NCBI RefSeq assembly: GCF_001753675.2
Contig: NZ_MJUW02000098.1
Location: forward strand, 1-49,179
DNA: 49,179 nt
Source: Candidatus Brocadia sapporoensis
GTDB taxonomy: Bacteria; Planctomycetota; Brocadiia; Brocadiales; Brocadiaceae
Reading direction: 5' to 3'
Shown: positions 7,235 to 17,308 of the stretch, in pieces
Numbering within the stretch: the stretch's first letter is position 1
Layout of the letters: every line of letters begins with the position of its first letter
Notes under the pieces: model-generated
What the model saw: only the letters and a program-made list of their open reading frames with translations
Told to the model about the DNA's origin: nothing
Databases searched by the model: none
Made by a program: the position numbers and the translations under genes

Positions 7235-8818
7235 TTGAACAAGCCGCATTTTAGAAAGCCCCTCATCCTCACTTTTTTGACCATACTCCTTTTATGCCTT
7301 TCCTTTCCGCCGGCAGACCTCGGTTATCTTGCATGGGTCGCTTGTATTCCGTGGTTCATACTTATGGTAACTGAAGAAAAATATATCTGCCTTTATTCGC
7401 TGGGTATCGGCGCAATATTCTTTATTATTCAACTATCGTGGCTTCGCCATATCGCCTTTATTGCCTGGGTATTGCTGAGTTTATATTGCTCCGCATATTT
7501 CCTCGCTTTCGCGTTCTGCACACGGTATATTACAACAAAACTGAAACTTCCCTTTGTCATCGTTGTACCTTGTATATGGACGGCGATGGAATTTGTCCGG
7601 TCATTTCTTTTGTCGGGTTTTCCATGGTTTTTCATCGGACACACGCAGTATCAGTATCTGCCGGTAATACAGATCGCCGATATCACCGGTGTTTACGGCA
7701 TTTCCCTCATTATCATCATGAGTAACGCAGCGATAGCCGATCTGCTCTCCCTTAGTTTCATACGCCAAAGGCGCACCTTTTTCAAACTGACGTGCATTCT
7801 GCCATCCGTGTTTCTGGCAATCAGCATCCTTTACGGGTTCTCCTGGCTCAGGCATTATCACCCCAAAGAGGGGCCCGTCGTATGTATGGTACAGGGGAAT
7901 ATCCCCCAGGATTTAAAATTTGAGTCTACCGAAGATGACCAGCTACAGATTCTTAAAAAATATACCGATCTGTCAGAAAGCATGCAAAGCACACCAATCG
8001 ACCTCCTTGTATGGCCGGAGACCATGATGCCAGGAATCCTCAATATCGATTCTGCACTTACGGGCAGGAAGATCGACCTGCTATCGCAGCTTACCGCCAC
8101 CAGCCTCGCACAGAAGTTAAACACAAATTTACTTTTGGGAGGCATTGCACTGACTTTTGAGGGGGAAGAACAGGTCTATTTTAACAGTGCCTACTACTAC
8201 AATAGGGCAGGAGCATTCATCGACCGCTACGACAAGATCCACCTGGTACCGTTTGGAGAGTTTACTCCCCTGAGAAACTATTTCCCCTTTCTGGGCAATC
8301 TCGTACCATATGAAATTGGGTTAACCCATGGCCACAGCCGGATAGTATTCCCGCTAGAGACCCTCGAAAACGAATATTTTATTTTTGGCGCATCTATCTG
8401 CTACGAGGATACCGTCCCATCTCTCATCAGAAAATTCAAGAGGGACGGGGTGGATTTCATGCTCAACATAACGAATGATGGCTGGTTCCGTGACAGCGCG
8501 GAGCTTGACCAGCACCTTGCTATTATGGTATTCCGTGCGGTAGAAAACCGCATCCCGATGGCACGCGCCGCTAATACCGGCATATCTTCTTTCGTTTCAC
8601 CCGATGGCACCATATACGACAAATTAACAGACTCTGCAGGAAAATACCGGGAGATCAGCGGAACCCTTACCAATCGCATAAAATTCGTTAAAAAATATAC
8701 CCCCTTCTATACCCTGTACGGTGATTGGCTTGCAATCCTTTGCGTAGCGACAACAGGTATCACGCTCATGATAGCTATAATTAAACCCCGATCTGTTGCC
8801 ACCAGGGAACCAGCATAA
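7235..8818 (+). CDS. lnt: Apolipoprotein N-acyltransferase
   Basis: A 527-residue inner-membrane enzyme that adds the third acyl chain to outer-membrane lipoproteins. Its N-terminal half has about six hydrophobic segments. The C-terminal half is a nitrilase domain with the catalytic Glu (WPETMMPG), Lys (YDKIHLVPFGEFTP) and Cys (ASICYEDT). No ATG is available near the N-terminus: the frame has a TAA at 7208-7210, so the TTG at 7235 is the likely start, just before the first membrane segment. A TTGACA stands at 7198-7203 but no good -10 follows. A full Lnt supports a diderm envelope. Confidence 0.93.
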   Translation: MNKPHFRKPLILTFLTILLLCLSFPPADLGYLAWVACIPWFILMVTEEKYICLYSLGIGAIFFIIQLSWLRHIAFIAWVLLSLYCSAYFLAFAFCTRYITTKLKLPFVIVVPCIWTAMEFVRSFLLSGFPWFFIGHTQYQYLPVIQIADITGVYGISLIIIMSNAAIADLLSLSFIRQRRTFFKLTCILPSVFLAISILYGFSWLRHYHPKEGPVVCMVQGNIPQDLKFESTEDDQLQILKKYTDLSESMQSTPIDLLVWPETMMPGILNIDSALTGRKIDLLSQLTATSLAQKLNTNLLLGGIALTFEGEEQVYFNSAYYYNRAGAFIDRYDKIHLVPFGEFTPLRNYFPFLGNLVPYEIGLTHGHSRIVFPLETLENEYFIFGASICYEDTVPSLIRKFKRDGVDFMLNITNDGWFRDSAELDQHLAIMVFRAVENRIPMARAANTGISSFVSPDGTIYDKLTDSAGKYREISGTLTNRIKFVKKYTPFYTLYGDWLAILCVATTGITLMIAIIKPRSVATREPA

Positions 8819-8898
8819 AAGATGCGGAGGTGCATTATCGTAAGAGATATTTGTATTTGACTTCTTTGCAATCATATTGTGCAAAAGGGACTTTCCCC

Positions 8899-8928
8899 TT
8901 GACATTTCATAAAGGTTAACCGTATAAT
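8899..8928 (+). promoter_or_regulatory. Strong sigma70-type promoter for the mre operon
   Basis: TTGACA (8899-8904) and TATAAT (8923-8928), both perfect consensus, are separated by 18 bases. The start would be near 8935, giving a leader of about 190 bases before mreB. The rest of the gap 8819-9123 shows no open frame or clear hairpin. This is one of the best promoters in the window and marks the start of mreB-mreC. Confidence 0.7.
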
Positions 8929-9123
8929 TCTGCCGTAATCGTATTATCAAGTAAAATCTGCCTTTTTAAGCAACTGTTTTATGCCCCCTTAACTCCTTAC
9001 TAGGCGGGATTTGGTTGCGGCTTCGCTACTACATGGTATACAATTACTCACAATAAAAAACTACAATGCTTGTGAAGCGCTGAACATTAACAAAAACGTC
9101 CTCAAAAGAAAAAATATACCTGA

Positions 9124-10179
9124 ATGCATCCACTAGATTTTATATTAGGTTTTGTTTCCACAGATATGGGAATCGATCTTGGTACGGCAAACACCCTTGT
9201 TTGCATACCGGAACAAGGAATCGTGCTTTCAGAACCATCGGTTGTTGCTGTGAAACCAGGGACAAATAAAGTTCTTTTAAATGGAAATGCGGTAGGAAAC
9301 GTTGCAAAGGCCATGCTCGAAAAGGCACCGAGTAGTATCTCGGTTATACGCCCGCTCAAAAATGGCGTCATAGCCGATTTTGATATCACGGAGGCCATGC
9401 TTAAGTATTTTATTACAAAGGTGCATAAACGCAAATGGGGCGTACGCCCCAGGGTCTTGATTGCGATTCCCTCTGGCATCACCACGGTAGAAAAACGGGC
9501 AGTCGTTAATTCTGCCGAACGTGCCGGCGCCAGGGAGGTGTACCTGGTTTCCGAACCAAAGGCAGCAGCGATTGGTGTGGGTCTTCCGGTAGGCGAACCG
9601 ATAGCCAGCATGATCGTTGATATCGGTGGTGGAACCACAGAAGTCGCCGTTATATCGCTCGGCGATATTTTTACTCATGAGAGTCTCAGGGTTGCAGGAG
9701 ACGAAATTGACGAAGCAATCCTTCAATATATACGAAAAAGATATAACCTGGATATCGGACACCGTACATCAGAGCAAATAAAAATAGAAATCGGTTCTGC
9801 TTATCCTTTAGAAGAAGAACTCACCATGGAGATACGCGGGCGCGATGCTATCGCTGGTTTACCCAGGGCAATGACCATTACTTCCGAAGAAATCAGAGAG
9901 GCGTTAAAAGAGCCAATCGATAAAATTTTGTGTGCTGTAAAATCAACTCTTGAAAAAACGGCGCCGGAGTTAGCGTCGGATCTGATCACGAACGGACTGG
10001 TTGTAGTAGGCGGCGGTGCATTGATCAGAGGAATAGACAAATTACTGGTAGCTGAGACGGGTCTTCCGGTGCAAATAGGCAATGATCCTTTAACAGCCGT
10101 TGCAAGAGGAACGGGTTATCTCCTCGAAAATCTTGATTTATTTAAATCTGTTCTGCAGGATGAGGACATCCACCCCTAG
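9124..10179 (+). CDS. mreB: Rod-shape-determining actin homologue MreB
   Basis: A 351-residue actin-fold ATPase that forms membrane-associated filaments and positions the elongasome. It has the phosphate-1 loop DMGIDLGTANTLV, the phosphate-2 motif IVDIGGGTTEVAVIS and the adenosine motif VVVGGGALIRG, at the usual spacing and length. No strong ribosome binding site precedes the ATG. It is first in the order mreB, mreC, mreD, mrdA, the standard elongasome cluster, and it overlaps mreC by 20 bases. Confidence 0.96.
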   Translation: MHPLDFILGFVSTDMGIDLGTANTLVCIPEQGIVLSEPSVVAVKPGTNKVLLNGNAVGNVAKAMLEKAPSSISVIRPLKNGVIADFDITEAMLKYFITKVHKRKWGVRPRVLIAIPSGITTVEKRAVVNSAERAGAREVYLVSEPKAAAIGVGLPVGEPIASMIVDIGGGTTEVAVISLGDIFTHESLRVAGDEIDEAILQYIRKRYNLDIGHRTSEQIKIEIGSAYPLEEELTMEIRGRDAIAGLPRAMTITSEEIREALKEPIDKILCAVKSTLEKTAPELASDLITNGLVVVGGGALIRGIDKLLVAETGLPVQIGNDPLTAVARGTGYLLENLDLFKSVLQDEDIHP

Positions 10180-10990
10180 TTTCAGTAATCTTATTAAACA
10201 CCCCCTTGCAACAATAATTACCCTTTTAGTAATATCTTTGGTTCTGTTATCTTTACCGCCGAACATTTCAGGCTGTATCAAGATGACTTGTTCCGCCCCT
10301 ATGAGGCCATTCCAGTGGGCAACTTGTTTTTGCAGCAATAAAGCCAGCGCTTTTTTTGATAACGTTATCTCTGCGTTACACGACGCACAAGAGAAAAGAC
10401 ATCTGGAGAAGCAAGTCTTACAGATCAAGAACAAGCTCGTTGAACAACAGGACACCATTTACAAACTCCAGAACAAATTACGTACCCTCTCAAAATTCCA
10501 GACAGAAAATACCGCCGTGAAAAAAAGCCCCATACTGGCGGATGTTATTGGATACGATTCATCAAATTTCAGGAAAAGCATAACGATTAACGCAGGCTCA
10601 AAACAGGGGGTGAAACCCAACGATATTGTCGTATCGGACAATGCACTCGTTGGAAAAATTACAACCGTAAGCAAAAGGCATAGCATTGTCCAGCTTGTCA
10701 CAGACCCAGCTGCACGTATACCAGGAAGGATTGTCCGAACGCGTGAACAGGTAATTGTTGAGGGAAATGCAACTGCCTTTTGTAAATTAAAATATACGCC
10801 GCGCTGGGCAAAGCTGAAAAAAGGAGACGATATTGTTACGTCTGACATAGGAGGACTCTATCCGCCTTCTTTACCGATTGCTACGGTCGTGGAAAATGAA
10901 ACAAAAAGTGGTGCGCTCTTTCAATCCGTAAAGGTATTACCACGGGTAAATATTTCGAAAGTTGAGAGCGTGCTCGTTATTACACAGTAG
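10160..10990 (+). CDS. mreC: Rod-shape-determining protein MreC
   Basis: A 276-residue bitopic protein with one membrane segment (about residues 15-35), a coiled-coil (about 65-110) and two beta-barrel domains. The barrels contain VIGYDSSNFRKSITINAGSK and GDDIVTSDIGGLYPPSLPI, typical of MreC. It scaffolds PBP2 and MreB in the periplasm. I choose the ATG at 10160, which overlaps mreB by 20 bases; a TTG at 10100 would extend the overlap to 80 bases. Four Cys residues lie just after the membrane segment, which is unusual for MreC. Confidence 0.9.
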   Translation: MRTSTPSFSNLIKHPLATIITLLVISLVLLSLPPNISGCIKMTCSAPMRPFQWATCFCSNKASAFFDNVISALHDAQEKRHLEKQVLQIKNKLVEQQDTIYKLQNKLRTLSKFQTENTAVKKSPILADVIGYDSSNFRKSITINAGSKQGVKPNDIVVSDNALVGKITTVSKRHSIVQLVTDPAARIPGRIVRTREQVIVEGNATAFCKLKYTPRWAKLKKGDDIVTSDIGGLYPPSLPIATVVENETKSGALFQSVKVLPRVNISKVESVLVITQ

Positions 10991-11278
10991 TCCCGGGTAC
11001 TCTACCCCGTACAAACCGAAAAAAAACAAAATCCGAATCACGAAAATGGTAAATCAGTCCCGTCAGGATTTTAAGCTCTGGCCGAGTTAATTTTGTTTTT
11101 TGAAAATACTCTGTTATAATATTACCACGTAAAATCTTTCTTTACTTTACAAGGTTTTTACATCCCCTTTCGTCCCTCTCGATGGGAGGGGTCTAATTGC
11201 GGTTTTACTGCATTGTAAATAAAAGCGTCTCGCAGGGGCATGCTTCATGTCTGCACCTGTACCGCGAGGAGTAACTGT

Positions 11279-11779
11279 ATGCGTTGGTTCCCCTTTTTTT
11301 GTATCCTGTTCAGTATCTCCCTCTTTCAGTCCACCCTGATGTATTGGATTACTCTTGGTTCAGCAGCACCCGATTTGTACTTTCCCTTCGTAGTATTTTA
11401 TTCCTTCCTTACGGATATAAAACGAAATACCCTTGCGAATTGGCTAACGGGTATGTCAAAAGACGTATTTTCGGAAGGGAGTTTTGGAATAAATTCCGTA
11501 TTTTTCGTTGCGATAGGTTTTTTTGTCTGGTCCTTTCGGGAGATACTTTTCAGAGGACATTTGGTTACTCAAATCCTTATTACATTTATCTTCTCAGTCA
11601 TTTACAATATCGCATACACCATTCACCAGGAGATTTTCTTTTATTCACTCTCCCTTTCAGCAACACTCTGGATGATCTTTTGCTGTTCTTTGTATACCGC
11701 GATGATTGTACCGGTTCTGTTTTGGATATTAAAAAAATTTCAACCTACCCAGAAGCTTTTTTTCATTAAGGATAATTAG
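11279..11779 (+). CDS. mreD: Rod-shape-determining protein MreD
   Basis: A 167-residue, very hydrophobic protein with about five membrane segments, identified by its place between mreC and the PBP2 gene and by the MreD-type stretch GMSKDVFSEGSFGINSVFF. The ATG at 11279 is chosen because GAGGAG ends 8 bases upstream; a longer frame from 11240 lacks such a site. The 288-base gap after mreC contains a TATAAT (11115-11120) without a good -35, so an internal promoter is possible but weakly supported. Confidence 0.85.
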   Translation: MRWFPFFCILFSISLFQSTLMYWITLGSAAPDLYFPFVVFYSFLTDIKRNTLANWLTGMSKDVFSEGSFGINSVFFVAIGFFVWSFREILFRGHLVTQILITFIFSVIYNIAYTIHQEIFFYSLSLSATLWMIFCCSLYTAMIVPVLFWILKKFQPTQKLFFIKDN

Positions 11780-11782
11780 TTT

Positions 11783-13711
11783 ATGTATCCTTTTCGTTTC
11801 AAAATAATATTCGTTTTTTTTGTTTTGTTTTTTATCTGCATTGTTGTGCGTCTCTTTCAGCTCCAAATCATTGAGAGTGATAAATACAAAGGCATCTCAA
11901 AAACCCGCCGGATCGCTACCTATCCCTTAGATTCAACACGGGGGTCGATTTTCGATAGAAACGGAAAAACTCTGGCTATCGATCAGCACGCCTTTGACAT
12001 ATCTGTTCACTATAAGAACCTGCTCTATTGCTCTATAACGCGCACGAAAAAAACCATTCCGCGAATTACCGAACTGGAAGTGCATAAAAAAACAAAAAAA
12101 TTGTGCCGGGATTGCCATGAAAATCAGGAGATTTGGCTGAAAAAACTCTCCCAGTTGCTGGATATTCCGCAAACCAAGTTATTAGAATACACTGACGAGG
12201 CAATCGAAAAAGTGGAAAAACTGAAGCAGAATATGGAACGAAAATACGGGAGGGCAATCCGGATAAAAGAAGAGACAGACTTTTATCCCGTTGTTTCTGA
12301 TGTTGCATGGGAAAAGATTATACAGATAGAGACAAAACAGGATGATTTTCCTGGCATACGAATTACCCCCCGGCCAGAAAGAATATATCCGGAACAGACG
12401 CTTGCCTCACATATCTTAGGGTATCTGGGAAAACTCACCGAGGATGAATGGAAATTTCAGAGCAATAACTGGAGTAATTTTATCCTGGCTTCCAGCGCCG
12501 CCGATAATGAAACCCCTTCACTACTCTATGACGGCTATGCAGAAAACGATACGATCGGCAGAACCGGGATCGAGGCATATTACGAAGATGAATTGCATGG
12601 ATTGCGAGGCAAGAAGTTTGAGGAAATTACCTGCAAAAATACCCAGATTGAAAAAACGGTACTGGAAAGACCTCCCATTCCCGGGAATAACCTCTATCTC
12701 ACCCTTGACAGCCAAATTCAGACCTACGCAGAAAAATCACTCGGCACAAATTTAGGCGCTATTATTGTTATGAACCCCTGGACAGGTGAAATACTTGCCA
12801 TGGCCAGCAACCCGCGCTTTAATCCCAATACGATTCAAAAGGATTTTCGCAAACTTATCGAGCACCCTTCAAAGCCATTCCTCAACCGAGCCATACAGGG
12901 GGCATTGCCACCAGGATCCATTTTCAAAGTGATTACAGCAGCTGCAGCCCTGAGTTCAAATGCGATAACAACTCAAACAACTTTTGAGTGTCCGGGTTAT
13001 TTAAAATATAAAAATATCCTTTTCAAATGCTGGTCGGAGTATGGCCACGGATTCGTTACCATAGAAGATGCCATTCCACATTCCTGCAACGTATTCTTCT
13101 TTGAAACGGCAAAGAACCTTGGTGGCGATACTTTATATGCATGGGCTAAAAAGTTTGGCATTGGTGAGATGACAGGCATTGATCTCCCTCACGAGAAAGC
13201 CGGCAATATGCCAAAATTAGCCACCATTGCGTCTACCATGAATGTTTCCATCGGGCAAGGGGCATTACTCACCACCCCACTTCAGCTGGTAAGGGCCTAC
13301 GCTGCAATTGCAAATGGCGGTACGTTAGTTCATCCCCACATTTTATTAAAAATTACCGATCCTCAGGGCGAAACGGTTCAGACATTTCAACCAAAGAATA
13401 AACAGAAGCTCTCCCTGTCGCCTGATGTTATAAATATTCTGCGCACGTCTTTGCAGGACGTGGTTACCCGTGGCACTGCCAAAGACAAGGGTTTGGATAT
13501 CTATAAGGTCGCCGGTAAAACAGGCACTGCGGAGACAGGACGTCACAAGGACAACCATGCCTGGTTTATTGGTTATGCTCCCTATGACAAACCGGAATAC
13601 TGTTTTGTTATCCTTGTGGAACACACACCGGGACATGGTGGTGACATTGCAGGGCCTATTGCCAGAGAGCTTATGTCATATTTGTTTCCTGAAATCAATC
13701 ATGCTTCGTGA
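11783..13711 (+). CDS. mrdA: Penicillin-binding protein 2, elongation transpeptidase, with a CxxCH motif
   Basis: A 642-residue class B PBP that cross-links peptidoglycan during elongation. It has an N-terminal membrane anchor (about residues 7-28), a pedestal domain (STRGSIFDRNG onward) and a transpeptidase domain. The transpeptidase motifs are SxxK (PPGSIFK), SxN (HSCN) and KTG (AGKTGTAE). The pedestal contains the c-type haem-binding motif Cys108-Arg-Asp-Cys111-His112 (bases 12104-12118) in a Lys-rich insert, which is not a PBP2 feature I know. The domain is periplasmic, where cytochrome c maturation acts. It follows mreD by 3 bases, completing the elongasome operon. Confidence 0.94.
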   Translation: MYPFRFKIIFVFFVLFFICIVVRLFQLQIIESDKYKGISKTRRIATYPLDSTRGSIFDRNGKTLAIDQHAFDISVHYKNLLYCSITRTKKTIPRITELEVHKKTKKLCRDCHENQEIWLKKLSQLLDIPQTKLLEYTDEAIEKVEKLKQNMERKYGRAIRIKEETDFYPVVSDVAWEKIIQIETKQDDFPGIRITPRPERIYPEQTLASHILGYLGKLTEDEWKFQSNNWSNFILASSAADNETPSLLYDGYAENDTIGRTGIEAYYEDELHGLRGKKFEEITCKNTQIEKTVLERPPIPGNNLYLTLDSQIQTYAEKSLGTNLGAIIVMNPWTGEILAMASNPRFNPNTIQKDFRKLIEHPSKPFLNRAIQGALPPGSIFKVITAAAALSSNAITTQTTFECPGYLKYKNILFKCWSEYGHGFVTIEDAIPHSCNVFFFETAKNLGGDTLYAWAKKFGIGEMTGIDLPHEKAGNMPKLATIASTMNVSIGQGALLTTPLQLVRAYAAIANGGTLVHPHILLKITDPQGETVQTFQPKNKQKLSLSPDVINILRTSLQDVVTRGTAKDKGLDIYKVAGKTGTAETGRHKDNHAWFIGYAPYDKPEYCFVILVEHTPGHGGDIAGPIARELMSYLFPEINHAS

Positions 13712-13828
13712 GGATACCGGTAAAATGAAACTTTTCTGGACGCACATTGGCACTTTTTCCTTTTTTAATTTGAAAAGTATCTTTAATCTTTCTCCAGGTA
13801 ATTTTGGTGTCCGGAAAGGGGATAAGCC

Positions 13829-14716
13829 ATGAAAGGTATTATCTTGGCCGGCGGCAGGGCAACACGCTTGTATCCCATAACAAAGGCTATTTGCAAACAA
13901 CTGCTTCCTGTTTACGACAAGCCCATGATCTATTATCCTCTGTCTGTCTTAATGTTGGCAGGAATACGGGATATCCTTATTATCTCTACCCCTGAAGCGC
14001 TACCCAGATTTAAGGATTTATTGGGTAATGGAACTGATTACGGAATACATCTCTGGTATGCAGAACAATGCGAACCACGGGGATTGGCAGACGCCTTTCT
14101 CGTTGGCAGGCATTTTATCGGCGACAACAAGGTCTGCCTCGTTCTGGGCGACAATATCTTTTTCGGACACGGTCTTCCGGATATGTTAAAGGCTGCTTCC
14201 TCAGCAAAAGAAGGGGCTACCGTCTTTGGATATTATGTGAAAGATCCCCAGAGATACGGGGTCGTTGAATTTGATAAGGCTTGCCAGGTAATCTCCATCA
14301 AGGAAAAACCGGCCAAGCCAAAATCAAATTGGGCTGTAACGGGGCTTTATTTTTATGATAACACCGTGATCGAGCTCGCAAAAAACGTTAAGCCGTCAAA
14401 AAGAGGCGAGCTGGAAATTACGGATATTAACAATGCGTATCTCCAAAAAAAGCAGTTAAAAGTACAACTTATGGGACGTGGCTATGCCTGGCTTGACACA
14501 GGAACGTATGATTCGTTAATTGATGCATCACTTTTTATCAAAACCATAGAGGAAAGACAGGGGCTTAAAATCGGCTGTATTGAAGAGGTTGCTTACCGGA
14601 TGGGGTTTATTAATGCCGGACAGGTGAAAAAATTAGCAAACCAGATCAATACCAGTTATGGAGAATATTTAAAAAAGATCGTACACGAGGAACCACAGCA
14701 TGCCCTTCTCATTTAA
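13829..14716 (+). CDS. rfbA: Glucose-1-phosphate thymidylyltransferase
   Basis: A 295-residue nucleotidyltransferase that makes dTDP-glucose, the first step of dTDP-L-rhamnose synthesis. Key motifs are [10 protein letters not shown] (nucleotide binding), [26 protein letters not shown] (metal-binding Asp) and [26 protein letters not shown] stands about 7 bases before the ATG. It overlaps the downstream rfbC by 17 bases, so translation of the two is probably coupled. Confidence 0.95.
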   Translation: MKGIILAGGRATRLYPITKAICKQLLPVYDKPMIYYPLSVLMLAGIRDILIISTPEALPRFKDLLGNGTDYGIHLWYAEQCEPRGLADAFLVGRHFIGDNKVCLVLGDNIFFGHGLPDMLKAASSAKEGATVFGYYVKDPQRYGVVEFDKACQVISIKEKPAKPKSNWAVTGLYFYDNTVIELAKNVKPSKRGELEITDINNAYLQKKQLKVQLMGRGYAWLDTGTYDSLIDASLFIKTIEERQGLKIGCIEEVAYRMGFINAGQVKKLANQINTSYGEYLKKIVHEEPQHALLI

Positions 14717-15260
14717 AAAACTAGCCATACCGGATGTGCTTCTTATTGAACCGAAGATATTTCCTGATGACAGGGGGGTCTTTGCAGAACTGTATAAATA
14801 CCCTGATTTTCTTCATGGTGGTATAATAAAACACATCGTTCAGATCAACTACTCAAAATCTGAAAAGAATGTACTGCGCGGGCTTCATTATCAGAAAAAT
14901 CCCATGGCACAGGGCAAGATTATGAGGGTATTGTCAGGCGAGATCTTTGATGTTGCCGTGGATATACGGCAAGGATCGCCCTCGTACCGAAAATGGGTTG
15001 GAGAAACCTTATCATCGGAAAATATGAAAATGCTCTATATTCCCGAAGGCTTTGCACACGGATTCTGCGTACTCTCGGAAAATGCCGAAATCACCTATCA
15101 ATGTACCAATACCTATTCTCCGGAACATGAGCGGGGTATTTTTTGGAATGATCCGGATTTGGCGATACCATGGCCATTAAAAAACCCGATTTTATCCAGG
15201 AAAGATGCCCTATTTCCTCTGTTAAAAAATACGGATAATAATTTTGTTTACGGTGATTAG
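14700..15260 (+). CDS. rfbC: dTDP-4-dehydrorhamnose 3,5-epimerase
   Basis: A 186-residue cupin-fold epimerase that acts third in dTDP-rhamnose synthesis. It has [31 protein letters not shown] (catalytic His) and [20 protein letters not shown], as in RmlC. The gene begins within the end of rfbA and ends 14 bases before the convergent comM. The rfbB step is not in the window. An RmlD-like gene at 19065 is nearby but lacks its catalytic Lys. Confidence 0.95.
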   Translation: MPFSFKKLAIPDVLLIEPKIFPDDRGVFAELYKYPDFLHGGIIKHIVQINYSKSEKNVLRGLHYQKNPMAQGKIMRVLSGEIFDVAVDIRQGSPSYRKWVGETLSSENMKMLYIPEGFAHGFCVLSENAEITYQCTNTYSPEHERGIFWNDPDLAIPWPLKNPILSRKDALFPLLKNTDNNFVYGD

Positions 15261-15274
15261 TCGCACAAGGATGG

Positions 15275-16810
15275 TCATTTCCACAGGCCCCTATCCAGGT
15301 TTCTGTACTGTATCGCTTCTGATACATGCTCTGTCTTTATCAGCTTACTTTCATCCAGATCGGCAATAGTGCGTGCAACCTTGAGAATCTTACTATAGCC
15401 ACGTGCGGAAAGCCCCAATTCCGTCATTGCCTGATGGAGCAGCGTTTCTGCTGCTTTTTCCACCACACAATACTTCTTGATCTGCTTTGAAGACATATGT
15501 GAATTCACCGTTATCGCCTGATCCCGAAACCGGTCTTTCTGCATGGCACGGGCTACGGCGATTTTTTCCCGTATATCTTTTGATGATTGTGAATCCTTTT
15601 CTGAAACAAGCTCACTATATCGGACAGACGGCACTTCTATCTGAATGTCAATCCTATCCAATAATGGCCCAGAAACCTTTGACATATAATTTTGGATTTG
15701 ATGGGGTGTGCAGCGGCAGACTTTCTGGCCATCCGTAAAAAAGCCACACGGACAGGGATTGAGCGCCAAACAAACAAAAAATTTAGCCGGATAAGTGACA
15801 GAATTCATAGCACGTGAAATTGTCACAGAACCTGTTTCAAGCGGTTGCCGGAGCACTTCTATCGTCTTTCTGTCAAATTCCGGAAGCTCATCTAAAAACA
15901 AGACCCCGTTGTGTGAAAGACTAATCTCCCCAGGTCTTGGAAAAGAACCACCCCCAATTAACCCGGCTGTACTGATCGTATGATGAGGCGCACGGAATGG
16001 CCGTGTTATAATCAATGACTGTCCCGGATTAAGAAGCCCTACAACGCTATAAATCTTTGTTGTTTCTAAAGCCTCTTCTAAGGTAAGAGACGGCATGATG
16101 GTAGGAATACGCTGTGCAAGCATGGTCTTACCCGCGCCCGGCGGTCCCACCATAATTACATTGTGATTGCCCGCAACGGCAACCATTAACGACCTTTTGG
16201 CGTGCTCCTGGCCTTTTACGTCTGCATAATCCATGTCATACCCAGAAGATTCCCTGAACACTTCACTCAACTCGACCTTACAGGGTACGGAAGGAATGGC
16301 AGAGGTCAAAACTCCTACTGTATCTGCAAGGGTTTTGACAGGAATTGCATCAATTCCCTCAATAATAGCCGCCTCGGATGCATTTTCAAAGGGTACGAGA
16401 AATTTTTTTATCCCCAGCTCTTTGCACTTAAATGCCATGGATAAACAACCTTTGACCGGACGCACCTTGCCATCCAACGATAATTCTCCGACAATAGCGT
16501 ATTCCTGGATATCGGGAACCTCAATTTGGTTTGTTGCGATAAGTATACCAATTGCTATCGGCAATTCAAAGACCGGGCCTTCTTTCCTGCGGCCTGCAGG
16601 CGCAAGATTTATTGTCATGGGTTTGTACGGAAACTGGTAACCGCTATTATGAATCGCCGCCTTTACCCGATCACGGCTCTCTTTGACCGCTGCATCCGGT
16701 AACCCAACAATGGCAATATACGGTATATCACCCGTGGCAATGTAAACCTCGATATCCAATATATACGCATCAATACCAAAAACAGCTACGCTTTTGACTT
16801 TTGCCAGCAT
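15275..16810 (-). CDS. comM: ComM/YifB-family AAA+ ATPase (Mg-chelatase-like)
   Basis: A 511-residue protein with the N-terminal ChlI/Lon-like domain (about 1-170), an AAA+ domain with Walker A GPPGAGKT near 215-222, and a C-terminal Mg-chelatase-like domain. The C-terminal part contains CPCGFFTDGQKVCRC, a Cys cluster, then LSARGYSKILKVARTIADL. ComM is a hexameric helicase that drives branch migration in natural transformation; many non-competent bacteria also keep it. The ATG at 16810 is the natural start. It is an isolated gene, convergent with rfbC. Confidence 0.93.
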   Translation of the reverse strand: MLAKVKSVAVFGIDAYILDIEVYIATGDIPYIAIVGLPDAAVKESRDRVKAAIHNSGYQFPYKPMTINLAPAGRRKEGPVFELPIAIGILIATNQIEVPDIQEYAIVGELSLDGKVRPVKGCLSMAFKCKELGIKKFLVPFENASEAAIIEGIDAIPVKTLADTVGVLTSAIPSVPCKVELSEVFRESSGYDMDYADVKGQEHAKRSLMVAVAGNHNVIMVGPPGAGKTMLAQRIPTIMPSLTLEEALETTKIYSVVGLLNPGQSLIITRPFRAPHHTISTAGLIGGGSFPRPGEISLSHNGVLFLDELPEFDRKTIEVLRQPLETGSVTISRAMNSVTYPAKFFVCLALNPCPCGFFTDGQKVCRCTPHQIQNYMSKVSGPLLDRIDIQIEVPSVRYSELVSEKDSQSSKDIREKIAVARAMQKDRFRDQAITVNSHMSSKQIKKYCVVEKAAETLLHQAMTELGLSARGYSKILKVARTIADLDESKLIKTEHVSEAIQYRNLDRGLWK

Positions 16811-16920
16811 AAATTATGATACTAAAGGCCGCTCTAGTAAAAACTCATTCCCCTTGTACAAAGAACATTATTTTTCCTTTTCCCGGAAACATGTGACAAT
16901 AGAAAAAGATGGCTTTCCTC

Positions 16921-17115
16921 TTATTTATTGTTTGTTTGAACAACCTTATTTAATGCCGCAAGCAAAGCGCTCAGATCTATCCCGCTAGCACTAACGGTTT
17001 TTTCAATACTGAAACCGCCGCCGCAACATGCGTCCACCTTATAATTGCTGAAAACCGTAATGGTTTTCGGATACTTCTTTATAACGTCATTAATAACCAT
17101 GTCCTTGGTAATCAT
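16921..17115 (-). CDS. Stand-alone ScdA_N (DUF542) domain protein
   Basis: A 64-residue protein consisting only of the domain found at the N-terminus of the di-iron repair proteins ScdA/YtfE/RIC. Its core is KKYPKTITVFSNYKVDACCGGG, quoted here in pieces: FSNYKVDA then the CCGGG motif. The hemerythrin part that carries the di-iron site in RIC is missing. GGAGG lies 9 bases before the ATG at 17115; a TTG five codons upstream is less likely. It may act as a small thiol or Fe-S-related protein, or be a partner of a separate hemerythrin; this is inference. Confidence 0.7.
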   Translation of the reverse strand: MITKDMVINDVIKKYPKTITVFSNYKVDACCGGGFSIEKTVSASGIDLSALLAALNKVVQTNNK

Positions 17116-17308
17116 TTTCTTTTCCTCCAAAATACTTTTTCTAAGCCCAACGATGCTTTAATTATCAAACAAAACATGTTCTTAATAAAACAAAATCTCG
17201 TCAAAAAGCAATGTATTTTTCTCGATTTTCAAATTTGGCAAAACTATCTTTTTTCAAAATGATTTTCCCCGGTGTTTAGTTTTCCTCAGCAAGAAAATAA
17301 TTAGCTTG

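Noticed and set aside
11100-11120. TTGAAA and TATAAT before mreD
   Set aside because: The elements are only 9 bases apart; the -10 is good but there is no properly spaced -35, so I do not call a promoter.
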